The notes beneath the pieces were generated by a model. It was not told the origin of the DNA. It saw only the letters and a list, made by a program, of their open reading frames with translations, and searched no databases. Shown one piece after another: positions 6,570 through 18,512 of a DNA stretch of 21,942 nt. The stretch's first letter is position 1; each line of letters opens with the position of its first letter. Source of the DNA: Anaerolineaceae bacterium (GTDB lineage: Bacteria > Chloroflexota > Anaerolineae > Anaerolineales > Anaerolineaceae). Location: assembly GCA_003448875.1 (NCBI GenBank), contig DLXG01000280.1, forward strand, positions 1-21,942, read 5' to 3'. The translations under genes and the position numbers were made by a program.

Positions 6570-9230
6570 ATGCAGGTAATTTTGACTCATGAACAGGCGG
6601 ATTTTGACGCAATTGCTGCCTTGCTGGCGGCTCATATTCTTAATGAGCGCGCCCTGCCCATATTACCGCGCCGAGTCAACCGGAATGTGCGGGCTTTCCT
6701 AAACTTATATGGCGCTGAACTTCCTTTCATCGAGGCACGCGACCTTCCCCCCGAGGATATTGAAATTGTCACACTGGTGGATACTCAATCCCTCATAACC
6801 CTCAAGGGGATGAAAGAAGATACCCTTGTGCATGTCATTGATCATCATCAAGCCCGCGAAGATCTTCCCCCTGATTGGACTCTGGTCATCGAGCGGGTGG
6901 GTGCTACCACCACACTACTAATAGAGGATATTCAAGATCACAACGGCCCTCTCAACAATTTACAGGCAACCCTTTTATTACTTGGCATCTATGAAGATAC
7001 GGGCAGCCTGACCTACAGCAGTACTACCCCACGAGATTTGCGGGCAGCAGCCTTTCTTCTGGAGCAAGGCGCCAGTTTGAGCCTGGTGGATGAATACCTC
7101 AACCCTCCGCTTTCCGAGCAGCAGCGCGAATTGTACAACCGCCTCTTACAGAATGCCGAAAATCTTCACATCCACGGGCAGCATATCATTATTGCCAAAG
7201 CCGATGCGCGTGATATAAACGAGGAAATTTCAAGCGTTGCTCATAAATTGCGCGATCTTTTAGATCCGGACGCACTCTTCCTGCTGGTCAACACCATTGA
7301 AGGTATCCGAATTGTGGCCCGCTCGTCCACCGAGCGGATCAATGTTGCGGAAACTGTCGCATTATTTGGCGGGCGCGGACATGAAAAAGCGGCCGCAGCC
7401 CTGATTCGCACCAGTGATAAATCTTCCCTGCCGGCAATTGACCTTGAAGATGTTTATAACCGTTTGATAGAAGCACTCCCATCCATCGTAAAACCCGCCA
7501 TTACGGTTGGCAGAATCATGTCTCGCAATCCCCGTGTGCTGAAACCCGAAACCTCAGCCCAGGAAGCTGCCCGTTTGATGCAGCGTTATGGATATGAAGG
7601 TTATCCGGTAGTCAAGGACGGCCGGGTAGTGGGACTACTCACCCGCCGGGCCGTGGATCGCGCATTGGCCCATAAGCTAAATCTGCCGGCAGTTAGCCTG
7701 ATGGATGCGGGAGAGTATTATGTTACCCCCGATACGCCTTTGCCTTACCTTCAACAACTCATGGCGGACACCGGTTGGGGTCAGGTGCCCGTAGTTGATC
7801 CGGACACCCACCAGATTATCGGCATTGTAACCCGTACCGACTTACTTAAACAAATTGGGCAGGAAGATACCATCCAGCCGGAAAGAAAAAATTTTGCCGA
7901 CAGGCTGGCAAAGGCTTTGCCCCCTGCCCGGCTGGCCCTCTTGAAAACCATCGCTGAAGAAGCTCATCGCCACCGCCTGCCCATTTATGTGGTTGGTGGT
8001 TTTGTGCGTGATCTCATTTTAGAACGCCCTTCCATAGATTTTGATCTGGTAGTGGAAGGAGATGCCATTGCGCTTGGGCGCGCGCTCGAAAAAAAATACG
8101 GTGGTAAGGTAACCACCCATAGCCGCTTTGGAACGGCCAAGTGGCAAATCGGCGCGATTCGCACAAGCCTGATTGAAAAAATGAAAGCCGAAGGTGAATT
8201 GAGAGCCGAGGACTTGCCAGATTCGCTCGATCTCATCAGCGCCCGAACCGAGTTTTACAACTATCCAACGGCTTTGCCAACGGTTGAACGCGGCAGCATC
8301 AAGCTGGATTTGCACCGCCGCGATTTCACAATCAACACCCTCGCTCTACGGTTGGATGGACGTCATTATGCCACCCTCTATGATTATTGGGGCGGCATGA
8401 ACGACATCAAGAAGAAACTGGTGCGGGTTTTGCACTCCCTTTCTTTCGTAGATGATCCGACCCGTATGCTGCGCGCCGTGCGCTTTGAACAACGCTTTAA
8501 TTTCAAGATTGAAAGCCGAACGCTTCAATTGATGAATGAAGCCCACGACTTGTTGAAGCAGGTCTCCGGAGATCGGCTGCGCCATGAACTTGACTTAATC
8601 CTCGCAGAAGAGAATCCGGTCAGCGCGCTCAACCGGTTAGAAGAGTTAAACCTTCTCTCGGCCATTCACCCCGACCTTCACTGGCATCCATCTACAGCGG
8701 AGGCTTTACTGCGCGTGCTGAAAGAGCCGCTTGACCCTGCCTGGCAACTTCCTGAAACACTCGGTAACCAATCCATTCGCAACGCACTGGCATATATGGT
8801 CTGGTTGATTCCTTTCCCACCGGAAAGCAGTCGTGCCATTTGTGAACGATTAAAATTGAGTCATCATCTCCAAAACGCCATTTTGGCAGGTAATCGTTTG
8901 CTGGCCGAATTGCCGCAACTGGTCAACCAACCGCCCAGCCGGGTAGTTGCCCGGCTGGAAGAAGCACCCCTGCCCGCACTTTATGCGATGATTTGTCTCT
9001 GCCCCGGCAAAGAACTTTGCGATATGCTCAACCGTTACGCCACTGAATGGCGTAAGATCCAACCGATGACCGATGGCTACACACTGCATGCCATGGGTAT
9101 TCCACCCGGCCCGGTCTATCGCCGGATTTTGTGGACACTGCGAGCGGCCTGGCTGGACGGGAAAATCACTACCCGCGAGCAGGAAACCGCCCTTCTGAAT
9201 CAGTTGGTATACACTCAAACCATTCAATGA
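6570..9230 (+). CDS. DHH phosphoesterase - CBS pair - tRNA nucleotidyltransferase fusion (CCA/A-adding type)
   Basis: An 886-residue three-part protein. Residues 1 to ~300 form a DHH/DHHA1 phosphoesterase of the NrnA/RecJ-like group, with DFD at 11-13, D71 and DHH at 91-93, and a glycine-rich FGGRGHEKAAAA. Residues ~310-430 form two CBS domains (IMSRNPRVL and the second repeat). From ~450 comes a class II nucleotidyltransferase with VGGFVRD (474-480), metal-binding D490-F-D492, RRDFTIN near 583, and DDPTRMLRAVRF at ~628, the NTP-selecting motif that reads ED-x-x-R in many CCA enzymes. This architecture is known in Aquifex-type A-adding enzymes. It probably matures tRNA 3' ends; the DHH part may remove short RNA or nucleotides. 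Start: the first ATG of the open frame, with no ribosome binding site. Confidence 0.88.
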   Translation: MQVILTHEQADFDAIAALLAAHILNERALPILPRRVNRNVRAFLNLYGAELPFIEARDLPPEDIEIVTLVDTQSLITLKGMKEDTLVHVIDHHQAREDLPPDWTLVIERVGATTTLLIEDIQDHNGPLNNLQATLLLLGIYEDTGSLTYSSTTPRDLRAAAFLLEQGASLSLVDEYLNPPLSEQQRELYNRLLQNAENLHIHGQHIIIAKADARDINEEISSVAHKLRDLLDPDALFLLVNTIEGIRIVARSSTERINVAETVALFGGRGHEKAAAALIRTSDKSSLPAIDLEDVYNRLIEALPSIVKPAITVGRIMSRNPRVLKPETSAQEAARLMQRYGYEGYPVVKDGRVVGLLTRRAVDRALAHKLNLPAVSLMDAGEYYVTPDTPLPYLQQLMADTGWGQVPVVDPDTHQIIGIVTRTDLLKQIGQEDTIQPERKNFADRLAKALPPARLALLKTIAEEAHRHRLPIYVVGGFVRDLILERPSIDFDLVVEGDAIALGRALEKKYGGKVTTHSRFGTAKWQIGAIRTSLIEKMKAEGELRAEDLPDSLDLISARTEFYNYPTALPTVERGSIKLDLHRRDFTINTLALRLDGRHYATLYDYWGGMNDIKKKLVRVLHSLSFVDDPTRMLRAVRFEQRFNFKIESRTLQLMNEAHDLLKQVSGDRLRHELDLILAEENPVSALNRLEELNLLSAIHPDLHWHPSTAEALLRVLKEPLDPAWQLPETLGNQSIRNALAYMVWLIPFPPESSRAICERLKLSHHLQNAILAGNRLLAELPQLVNQPPSRVVARLEEAPLPALYAMICLCPGKELCDMLNRYATEWRKIQPMTDGYTLHAMGIPPGPVYRRILWTLRAAWLDGKITTREQETALLNQLVYTQTIQ

Positions 9231-9231
9231 T

Positions 9232-9762
9232 ATGACCGCCCAAATATTGCCCCGCGATTGGTTGGAAACCGTAATCATCCGCAATGTCCGCAAAGAAGAC
9301 CTTCCCGCGCTGGAATGGGACGGCGAATTTTCACACTTCCGGCGGGTTTATGCAGAAGCCTTTGAAAGAGCCCAGCAGGGGTACTCCGTCTTGTGGGTAG
9401 CCGATCTACCTGAAAAGGGTATCATCGCTCAGGTGTTCATCCAATTAATTTGCAACCGTAAAGAGCTGGCTGATGGAATCAGCCGGGCTTATCTGTATTC
9501 ATTCCGCGTTCACCACAATTTTCGCAATCAGGGCTTAGGCAGCCGCATGGTTAACCACGTTGAAAAGGACTTGATCCGGCGAGGGTATCAGTGGCTGACC
9601 CTCAATGTTGCCAAAAATAACCTCGACGCCTTACGTCTATACCTGCGGCTTGGATTTCACATCATAGCGTCCGAACCGGGGGTGTGGTCTTACGTGGACG
9701 ATAAAGGAATTCGCCAGATTGTGGAAGAACCCGCCTGGCGTATGGAAAAAAGGCTGTATTGA
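9232..9762 (+). CDS. GNAT-family N-acetyltransferase
   Basis: A 176-residue GNAT protein. The acetyl-CoA-binding motif A is seen as RVHHNFRNQGLGSRM, with Q-G-L-G in the pyrophosphate loop. The following segment NVAKNNLDALRLYLRLGFHI is the usual motif B region, where an Asn-Asp-Ala-x-x-x-Y helix closes the active site. The substrate is unknown. It starts 1 base after the stop of the nucleotidyltransferase fusion, so the two genes form an operon. Its stop is only 6 bases from the end of the convergent lipoprotein gene, and no terminator is visible there. Confidence 0.85.
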   Translation: MTAQILPRDWLETVIIRNVRKEDLPALEWDGEFSHFRRVYAEAFERAQQGYSVLWVADLPEKGIIAQVFIQLICNRKELADGISRAYLYSFRVHHNFRNQGLGSRMVNHVEKDLIRRGYQWLTLNVAKNNLDALRLYLRLGFHIIASEPGVWSYVDDKGIRQIVEEPAWRMEKRLY

Positions 9763-9768
9763 GCCTGT

Positions 9769-10383
9769 TCACTTTATCTGCAATTTCTGCAACAATTCTT
9801 CCCCCTCTACTCCAGCCTGTAGCAATTCTTCCGCTACATCTCTCCTGAACCATAAATTCAAAACCTGTTCCTGTTCGCTTATGAATTGAATCCCAATATA
9901 CCCCGGCTGGCTACCCGGCAGGTCGGTTACAGGAATATCAGTGATAATCTTCAAAAGATTTCTCGTCAGATTTCCCAATTCCGTTTGATCGGAAAGGCTT
10001 TGAACATTGATAAAGAGGCGGATATCAGTTTGCATCACAGCAAAGCGCACAATCTGCCCTTCGGCTGTCACACAATTTTCACCAAACGCTTCGGCTACAA
10101 CCCTTACATCCTCAATTCCAGCCTGATTGAGCAATTGTTCAATTTGCCGGCTTTCTTCCGGTAAAGATTGGCTGGCCCAAATATACGCGCAGGGAGCTTC
10201 ACTCAAACTAGCGGGAGGTTGACTTTGGCTTTCTTCTGGAGATGGGGTGATTGAATCCCGCGTAACGACAGTAATCGTCGCTTTTTCTAATAATGATTGC
10301 AGCCTTTCAGAAAACGAACAGGAATTCAACATTCCTAGAACTAACAGACAACCCAACAGGATCGCAAAAAACTTAATTTTCAT
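9769..10383 (-). CDS. Lipoprotein of unknown function
   Basis: A 204-residue protein with a clear signal peptide and lipobox LNSC (lipidated C22). A Ser/Pro/Glu/Gln-rich spacer (about residues 45-62) precedes a mixed alpha/beta region with two cysteines (C65, C103) that could form a disulfide. I do not recognise a family. The start overlaps the stop of the methyltransferase gene by 4 bases, so the two are translationally coupled. Confidence 0.65.
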   Translation of the reverse strand: MKIKFFAILLGCLLVLGMLNSCSFSERLQSLLEKATITVVTRDSITPSPEESQSQPPASLSEAPCAYIWASQSLPEESRQIEQLLNQAGIEDVRVVAEAFGENCVTAEGQIVRFAVMQTDIRLFINVQSLSDQTELGNLTRNLLKIITDIPVTDLPGSQPGYIGIQFISEQEQVLNLWFRRDVAEELLQAGVEGEELLQKLQIK

Positions 10384-10961
10384 GAATCAACATCCTTTTG
10401 AAACCACAGCCAGACCGAAGGGCGTATCTGTCGTTCCCATCCTTCTGTCCTTCGAACAAGACGAAGAAAGGATGAAAACTGTTCCAGATCGGATTCGTCA
10501 ATTCCATGCGTATCGCTGGGAGATTTTCGATAATGAGCGTACATCAACAAATCACCCCCATCCTTCAGTAAACGTTGAATATTCAAAAGATATTTTTTAC
10601 GCTCACCGCTTTCCAATTGATGAAAACAGCCGATATCCAGTATGAGATCAAACTGCACTTCAAGGCGGCTCAACCCGGTCACACTTTCAACCATAACCTC
10701 TGCCTGAACCCCCTCCCCTCGAATCTTTTTTCTTGCAACCCCAATCGCTCGCCGTGAAAAATCTACCCCCCAGACCTGCCAGCCAGCCTTTGCCATCGTA
10801 ATCACATTAGTCCCGGTTCCACAACCCAGATCTAATGCTTTACCCGGCAAATGATGGGAGAGGTATTCCAGCAGTTCGGGCGGAGATATTCCTGTTTCCC
10901 AGGCCGGCTTACTAAAGAGGTAAATCCATTCGAATTTCCAGCGTTTCCACCATGCTCTCAT
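10380..10961 (-). CDS. Class I SAM-dependent methyltransferase
   Basis: A 193-residue Rossmann-fold methyltransferase. Motif I is ALDLGCGTGTN (about residues 42-52), followed by the acidic residue ending beta-2 in VWGVDFS and a motif IV-like LILDIGCFHQL. The remainder contains the usual LLKDGGDLLMY strand. The substrate is unknown; related small enzymes of this type act on metabolites such as thiols or metalloids, but nothing here specifies that. It is the first gene of a two-gene minus-strand operon with the lipoprotein. Its predicted promoter places the transcription start at or next to the A of the ATG, so the mRNA may be leaderless. Confidence 0.85.
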   Translation of the reverse strand: MRAWWKRWKFEWIYLFSKPAWETGISPPELLEYLSHHLPGKALDLGCGTGTNVITMAKAGWQVWGVDFSRRAIGVARKKIRGEGVQAEVMVESVTGLSRLEVQFDLILDIGCFHQLESGERKKYLLNIQRLLKDGGDLLMYAHYRKSPSDTHGIDESDLEQFSSFLRLVRRTEGWERQIRPSVWLWFQKDVDS

Positions 10962-10967
10962 AAATTG

Positions 10968-10996
10968 ATTTTAGCCTCATTCGAAAATTTGGTCAC
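10968..10996 (-). promoter_or_regulatory. Promoter of the methyltransferase-lipoprotein operon
   Basis: On the minus strand GTGACC (10996-10991), 17 bases, then TAAAAT (10973-10968). Six bases separate the -10 from the ATG, so transcription would begin at the start codon. Confidence 0.5.
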
Positions 10997-11070
10997 CCCA
11001 GATTTTATGGCTACTGATATAATTGGTTGGGTTTGTGGGAAAGAACAAGCAAAACCACTTTAGGGGTGCT

Positions 11071-11099
11071 TTGACAATTTGTCATTTGCGCCTTAAAAT
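11071..11099 (+). promoter_or_regulatory. Strong promoter of the EF-G2 gene
   Basis: A perfect TTGACA (11071-11076), an optimal 17-base spacer and TAAAAT (11094-11099). The leader would be about 33 bases long, with a weak AGAAGGG ribosome binding site about 10 bases before the ATG. Confidence 0.75.
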
Positions 11100-11138
11100 A
11101 AACCAGTTAATTCCAAGTAATGCAGAAGGGTTTGTTTC

Positions 11139-13214
11139 ATGAAGGAATATACCACTGAGTCTATCCGTAATATCGCCCTTGCCTCTCATAGCAGCGCCGG
11201 CAAAACCATGCTGGCAGAAGCCATGCTCCATCTCACCGGAGCAACCACCCGCCTTGGGAGAGTTGAAGATGGCACCACCATCTCCGACTTTGATGAGGAA
11301 GAAATTCGGCGGGGAATTTCACTATACACGAGTGTGCTGCCGGTCGAATATCGGGATGTTAAAATCAATATCCTTGACACACCGGGCTACACCGATTTCA
11401 TCGGTGAGGTAATCTCTGCCCTGCGGGTTGCCGATGGCGCCATCATCGTGGTCGATTCGGTTGCCGGCGCCGAAGTGGGTACCGAAATCGCCTGGAATTA
11501 CTGCAACACCTTCCAACTGCCCCGCTTTGTGGTGATCAACAAGATGGATCGCGATAACGCCAACTTCCAAAAGGCGTTAGCCTCCATTCAAAATTTGACC
11601 GAAACGCGCCTGATTCCAGTTCAACTGCCCTGGGGTGAAAAAGCCAGTTTTCAGGGCGTTATTGACCTGATCACCATGAAGGCCTACAAGGGCGATGGTA
11701 AAAACGCGGTGGAAATCCCAGCTGAGTATCGTTCCGCTGCTGAAGAAGCCCGCTTCGCATTGGTGGAAGCCGCCGCAGAAGGTGAAGACGAACTGCTGGA
11801 AAAATACCTCGAAAGCGGCGAACTAACCAATGAAGAGGTGATTCGCGGTTTGAAATCGGTCATTCGGCAGGGCAGTTTCGTGCCGGTATTTGCCACTTCC
11901 GCAACAACCGAGACCGGCATTTTCCGCCTGTTGGATGCCATCGTTGATTTCTTCCCCTCCCCGGCAGAAATTCCGCCTGTCAAGGCACTTGGTAAAAACG
12001 GTGAAGAGGAATTATTGAAGGCATCTGATGCCGGCCCGCTGGCAGCCTATGTTTGGAAAACCACCGCCGATCCCTTTGTTGGCAAACAAACCTTCTTCCG
12101 TGTGTATTCCGGTATGGTCACTTCCGACAGCCGGGTCTGGAATCAAAACAAAGGCGTGGAAGAACGCTTTGGTACCGTTAGCATTCCGCGCGGCAAAGAA
12201 AATATCCCCGTTAAGGTGATTCACAGCGGAGATATTGGCGTAGTCCCCAAACTTTCCGAAACTGTTACCGGCAATACGCTGGTGGACAAGGGCCACCCGC
12301 TCACCTTACCCATTCCGGAATATCCCAACGCCCTTTACCGCGTTGCCATTTTCCCGAAAACTCAGGCCGATTCAACCAAGATTAGCCCAACCCTCACCCG
12401 CCTGTGCGAAGAAGATATGACCCTCTCTTGGTACAATGAGCCGGCTACGCTGCAAACCATTTTGCAGGGTATGGGCGATCAGCACATTGACGTGGCTATC
12501 CGCCGGGCAGAAACCAAATTTCAGGTCAACCTGCTAATCGGCGAACCCAAAGTACCTTACCAGGAAACGATTACCCGCAAAGCCACCGCCATGTACCGCC
12601 ACAAGAAACAGACCGGTGGCGCCGGCCAGTTCGGCGAAGTTCACCTGCGGGTTGAACCACTGGCCGATAAAGATTTTGACTTTACCTGGGAAGTGTTTGG
12701 CGGCGCAATTTCCCAAACCTACGCTGCCTCCATTCAAAAGGGTATCCAGAATGTGATGAAGGAAGGCGTGCTGGCCGGCTATCCCATCCGCGGCGTTCTG
12801 GTCGCGGTATATGATGGTAAGGAACACCCGGTCGACTCCAAACCGGTCGCCTTTGAAATTGCCGGACGGGAGGCCTTCAAACTGGCCTTCAAAGATGCCG
12901 GCCCGGTACTGTATGAGCCGATTATGAACGTGCAAATCATCGTCCCGGAAGAAAACATGGGGGATGTGCTTGGCGACCTGAACACCCGCCGCGCCCGCGT
13001 TCAGGGTATGAACACCGAAAAAGGGCGCTCGATCATTACTGCCACAGTACCACTGGCTGAAATGCTGCGGTACACTACTCAATTACGGTCACTCACCGGT
13101 GGACGCGGCATTTTCAACATGGAACTGGCCGGATACGAAATGGTTCCTCCGCACATTCAGGCCGAAATTGTCGCCCAGCGGCAGAAAGAACTGGCCGAAA
13201 AACGCGAGGAGTGA
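11139..13214 (+). CDS. Elongation factor G-like GTPase (EF-G2 type)
   Basis: A 691-residue protein with the whole EF-G domain order: GTPase domain, domain II, then domains III-V. The P-loop is ASHSSAGKT (15-23) instead of the usual AHIDAGKT. The G3 motif is DTPGY (80-84), so tyrosine replaces the catalytic histidine of canonical DTPGH. NKMD (134-137) is intact, as is the domain IV region around GGAGQFGEVHLRVEP. These changes are typical of the EF-G2/FusA2 branch rather than the main translocase. The exact role of that branch is unsettled: ribosome binding with altered GTP hydrolysis is established for some members, and roles under stress are proposed. The gene is monocistronic, with strong promoter and terminator. 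A canonical fusA is expected elsewhere. Confidence 0.88.
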   Translation: MKEYTTESIRNIALASHSSAGKTMLAEAMLHLTGATTRLGRVEDGTTISDFDEEEIRRGISLYTSVLPVEYRDVKINILDTPGYTDFIGEVISALRVADGAIIVVDSVAGAEVGTEIAWNYCNTFQLPRFVVINKMDRDNANFQKALASIQNLTETRLIPVQLPWGEKASFQGVIDLITMKAYKGDGKNAVEIPAEYRSAAEEARFALVEAAAEGEDELLEKYLESGELTNEEVIRGLKSVIRQGSFVPVFATSATTETGIFRLLDAIVDFFPSPAEIPPVKALGKNGEEELLKASDAGPLAAYVWKTTADPFVGKQTFFRVYSGMVTSDSRVWNQNKGVEERFGTVSIPRGKENIPVKVIHSGDIGVVPKLSETVTGNTLVDKGHPLTLPIPEYPNALYRVAIFPKTQADSTKISPTLTRLCEEDMTLSWYNEPATLQTILQGMGDQHIDVAIRRAETKFQVNLLIGEPKVPYQETITRKATAMYRHKKQTGGAGQFGEVHLRVEPLADKDFDFTWEVFGGAISQTYAASIQKGIQNVMKEGVLAGYPIRGVLVAVYDGKEHPVDSKPVAFEIAGREAFKLAFKDAGPVLYEPIMNVQIIVPEENMGDVLGDLNTRRARVQGMNTEKGRSIITATVPLAEMLRYTTQLRSLTGGRGIFNMELAGYEMVPPHIQAEIVAQRQKELAEKREE

Positions 13215-13230
13215 TCCGGGCGGAACAGAC

Positions 13231-13279
13231 AAAGAGGTTTGTTTGTGCCTTCAACACGGCATAGGCAAACCTCTTTTTT
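13231..13279 (+). terminator. Intrinsic terminator after the EF-G2 gene
   Basis: AAAGAGGTTTG (13231-13241) pairs perfectly with CAAACCTCTTT (13266-13276), with TGCC/GGCA as an inner stem, and runs into a T-tract. It separates EF-G2 from the next gene row. Confidence 0.85.
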
Positions 13280-13435
13280 ATTTTATGATAGGCTTAAAGG
13301 GATGACGGAAAATCTCGATCCAATTCAGTTATTCTGGGATAATCTGCTTTCCCGCAACCCGGCCCGCATCAAATCGGCATTTTCAACACTGGACGAAGAT
13401 TCAAAGCAAGCGGTGATTGAACATCTCAAGAAAAT

Positions 13436-14972
<1,537 letters not shown>

Positions 14973-14975
14973 AAT

Positions 14976-16196
14976 ATGCAAAAAGCCCAAGCCAAACGCA
15001 AAAATTTGCATCAAATGTTAGCCAGTATTCTGATTTTCATAACCATCTTGGTATTATTGGCAATCGGTATTCGCCTTGCCAGTGGTGATGTGATTCTCGG
15101 TACGGATTATTACATCTTTTATACTGCTGCAAGAATGTATTTGCACGATGGTATCAGCCCATACGCCGATGAAGTTACCCACATGGCTCAATTAGATATC
15201 TATGGACGATTGGCAAACCCGAATGAGGATCAATTGGCTTTTGTTTATCCTTTTTTTATGTTATTTTTGGTCATTCCATTTTCCTGGCTGGATATATATA
15301 CCTCACAATCTGTTTGGATGAGTATTAATCTTATAATTTCAGTTTATGTTCTAACAACCATTCTGAATAAGAGAAAAATCCTGCTTCCGCTGGCTTTAGC
15401 CTTTTATCCATACTTTCTGGGCTTATTTCTAGGCAACTTTAGTAATTTTGTTGGTTTTATTCTATTGTTTATTATTTATCAACTGTTATATTGCCGACCT
15501 TCTCAACCGACTCAAATTCTTATTGGTTTTCTTTTGGCTTGGTTACTCGGTAAACCTCAACTAACTTTGATTTTGCTCATATTCATCATAGTTTTTAGCT
15601 ATACGAAAAATCAAAAAACTCTTATCATTTCGTTCACTTTGTCAACAGTCATCTTGATTTCTTCAAGCATCCTGTTATTTCCAAATTGGCCAGTAATCTG
15701 GCTCCAACAGGTTAGAAGATATGCCGAATTCACTCATTCAAAACCAGCCTTTATTTTATCAACGATATTTCAAAACTCCCCCTTAGAGAATTTTATCTTA
15801 CCAACCATTATTGGATTTACTTTGCTAATCATTTTATTTTGGTATCGGCTCAATAGGCATGAAAACAACCGGTGGAACTTAAGGGAAAATTTGAGCGTTG
15901 TGAATTTACTACTTTCCACAACAATTTTCCTCATGCCAAGAACTCTATCATATGACCAAATCCTAGTCTTTATCGGTCTGGTATTAGGCACCAAATACCT
16001 GAACAATTACAAAATAACTATCCCATTGTGGCTGTTTTACACTTCCCTATCATGGATAACCTTTGCTTCCGGTGATATATTTGGTTTTTCTTCAACCAAC
16101 GTGATTTTCCCTCTCGTTGCCTCCACTACCTGGCCATTGATTTTCTGGCTGCTCACTAGGAAATCTACAAGGGAATTCGAATATGCACCTTCATGA
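14976..16196 (+). CDS. GT87/DUF2029-like polytopic membrane protein, copy 2
   Basis: A 406-residue paralogue of the preceding membrane protein, with the same helix pattern and the same loop D-Y-Y-I-F-Y-TAARMYLHDGISPY. The N-terminal ~100 and C-terminal ~80 residues are close to copy 1. The central membrane region has diverged, but the LLAW-x-LGKPQLTL segment and MPRTLS-x-DQIL are kept in both, suggesting functional constraint. The 3' end overlaps the intact mazG-like gene by 14 bases. AT content is higher than in neighbouring genes, as expected for hydrophobic codons. Possible divergence in sugar or lipid specificity between the two copies is inference. Confidence 0.65.
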   Translation: MQKAQAKRKNLHQMLASILIFITILVLLAIGIRLASGDVILGTDYYIFYTAARMYLHDGISPYADEVTHMAQLDIYGRLANPNEDQLAFVYPFFMLFLVIPFSWLDIYTSQSVWMSINLIISVYVLTTILNKRKILLPLALAFYPYFLGLFLGNFSNFVGFILLFIIYQLLYCRPSQPTQILIGFLLAWLLGKPQLTLILLIFIIVFSYTKNQKTLIISFTLSTVILISSSILLFPNWPVIWLQQVRRYAEFTHSKPAFILSTIFQNSPLENFILPTIIGFTLLIILFWYRLNRHENNRWNLRENLSVVNLLLSTTIFLMPRTLSYDQILVFIGLVLGTKYLNNYKITIPLWLFYTSLSWITFASGDIFGFSSTNVIFPLVASTTWPLIFWLLTRKSTREFEYAPS

Positions 16197-16497
16197 ACTT
16201 ACCCATCTGATGGATCAATTTGTCTGTTCCAAAGGCTGGTATGAGGTCAACAGCCCGCGCCCGCAAACACCCCGCAATATCGCTGTCTCCCTCTCTATAG
16301 AAACTGCGGAAGTTTTGGAACATTTCCAATGGTCAGAAAAAGCAACCAATCCAGAAAAATTAGCCGGCGAGCTGGCCGATGTCGCCTTGTACCTCTTTCA
16401 ACTGGCTTACCTGACCCAAATTGATCTTGAAAAAGCCATTCTCCAGAAACTACGCGAAAATTACCATCGCACTTGGGATCAAGATCAAGTAAAATAA
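16183..16497 (+). CDS. MazG-like nucleotide pyrophosphohydrolase
   Basis: A 104-residue all-alpha NTP pyrophosphohydrolase of the MazG/RS21-C6 type. It shows the family signature E-x-x-E followed by E-x-x-D: E40-T-A-E43 with E46, then E63-L-A-D66, which bind the magnesium ions. The length fits single-domain members. These enzymes hydrolyse (d)NTPs to NMP and pyrophosphate and are often nucleotide-pool sanitisers; the substrate here is unknown. The start overlaps the end of the GT87-like gene by 14 bases. The same overlap is kept in the degraded copy at 14728, which supports this start. Confidence 0.85.
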   Translation: MHLHELTHLMDQFVCSKGWYEVNSPRPQTPRNIAVSLSIETAEVLEHFQWSEKATNPEKLAGELADVALYLFQLAYLTQIDLEKAILQKLRENYHRTWDQDQVK

Positions 16498-16513
16498 AGG
16501 ACATTTAGCGGAC

Positions 16514-17065
16514 ATGAAGATCACCGTATTTGGCAGTTCCAAACCACAACCCGGGCAGCCCGCCTACCAGAATGCACTGCGTTTGGGCCGGCTGATCGCC
16601 GAGGGCGGTCATACTGTCCTGACCGGCGGCTACATGGGTACGATGGAAGCGGTTTCGCGCGGCGCGGCTGAAGCCGGCGGCCACGTGATTGGTGTTACCT
16701 GTGAAGAAATCGAGCGCTGGCGCAGAAATGGCCCCAATCAATGGGTCAAAGAAGAATGGCGCTGCCAGACCCTCATCGAAAGAATACAACGACTGATTTA
16801 CGGCTGTGACGCTGCTATCGTCCTTCCCGGCGGCGCAGGCACTCTGGCCGAGACTACCCTTTACTGGAATTTGCTCGTCATTCAGGCTATCCCGCCCCGC
16901 CCGTTGGTGCTGGTTGGCAGGGAGTGGCAAACTATTCTTAAAACGATCCGGCAGGAAATGGCTGAGGCTGCCAATCCAGCGGATTGGGATAAAATCCTCT
17001 TTGCAAATGATGTTGATCAGGCCTATCAAATGGCTGTGAATTACAAATCTAATCGATCAGGATAA
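16514..17065 (+). CDS. LOG family protein (lysine decarboxylase-like Rossmann fold)
   Basis: A 183-residue protein with the LOG family signatures GGYMGTMEAVSRGA (38-51) and PGGAGTLAE (105-113). In characterised members these bind nucleoside monophosphate and contain the catalytic glutamate for phosphoribohydrolase activity, releasing a base from a nucleotide. Many bacterial members are of unknown role despite the older name lysine decarboxylase. It lies 16 bases after the MazG-like gene. With two adjacent nucleotide-hydrolysing enzymes, a role in nucleotide salvage or clean-up is a reasonable inference. A second copy was probably present after the tandem duplication and then lost. Confidence 0.85.
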   Translation: MKITVFGSSKPQPGQPAYQNALRLGRLIAEGGHTVLTGGYMGTMEAVSRGAAEAGGHVIGVTCEEIERWRRNGPNQWVKEEWRCQTLIERIQRLIYGCDAAIVLPGGAGTLAETTLYWNLLVIQAIPPRPLVLVGREWQTILKTIRQEMAEAANPADWDKILFANDVDQAYQMAVNYKSNRSG

Positions 17066-18505
<1,440 letters not shown>

Positions 18506-18512
18506 TAAAATC

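Noticed and set aside
12534..13082. A 182-codon minus-strand frame over the EF-G2 gene
   Set aside because: Antisense to conserved domains III-V; no independent signals.
13239..13301. An upstream start for the small helical protein
   Set aside because: It would begin within the EF-G2 terminator hairpin.
16505..17029. A 174-codon minus-strand frame over the LOG gene
   Set aside because: Antisense shadow of a gene with clear PGGAGTLAE motifs.
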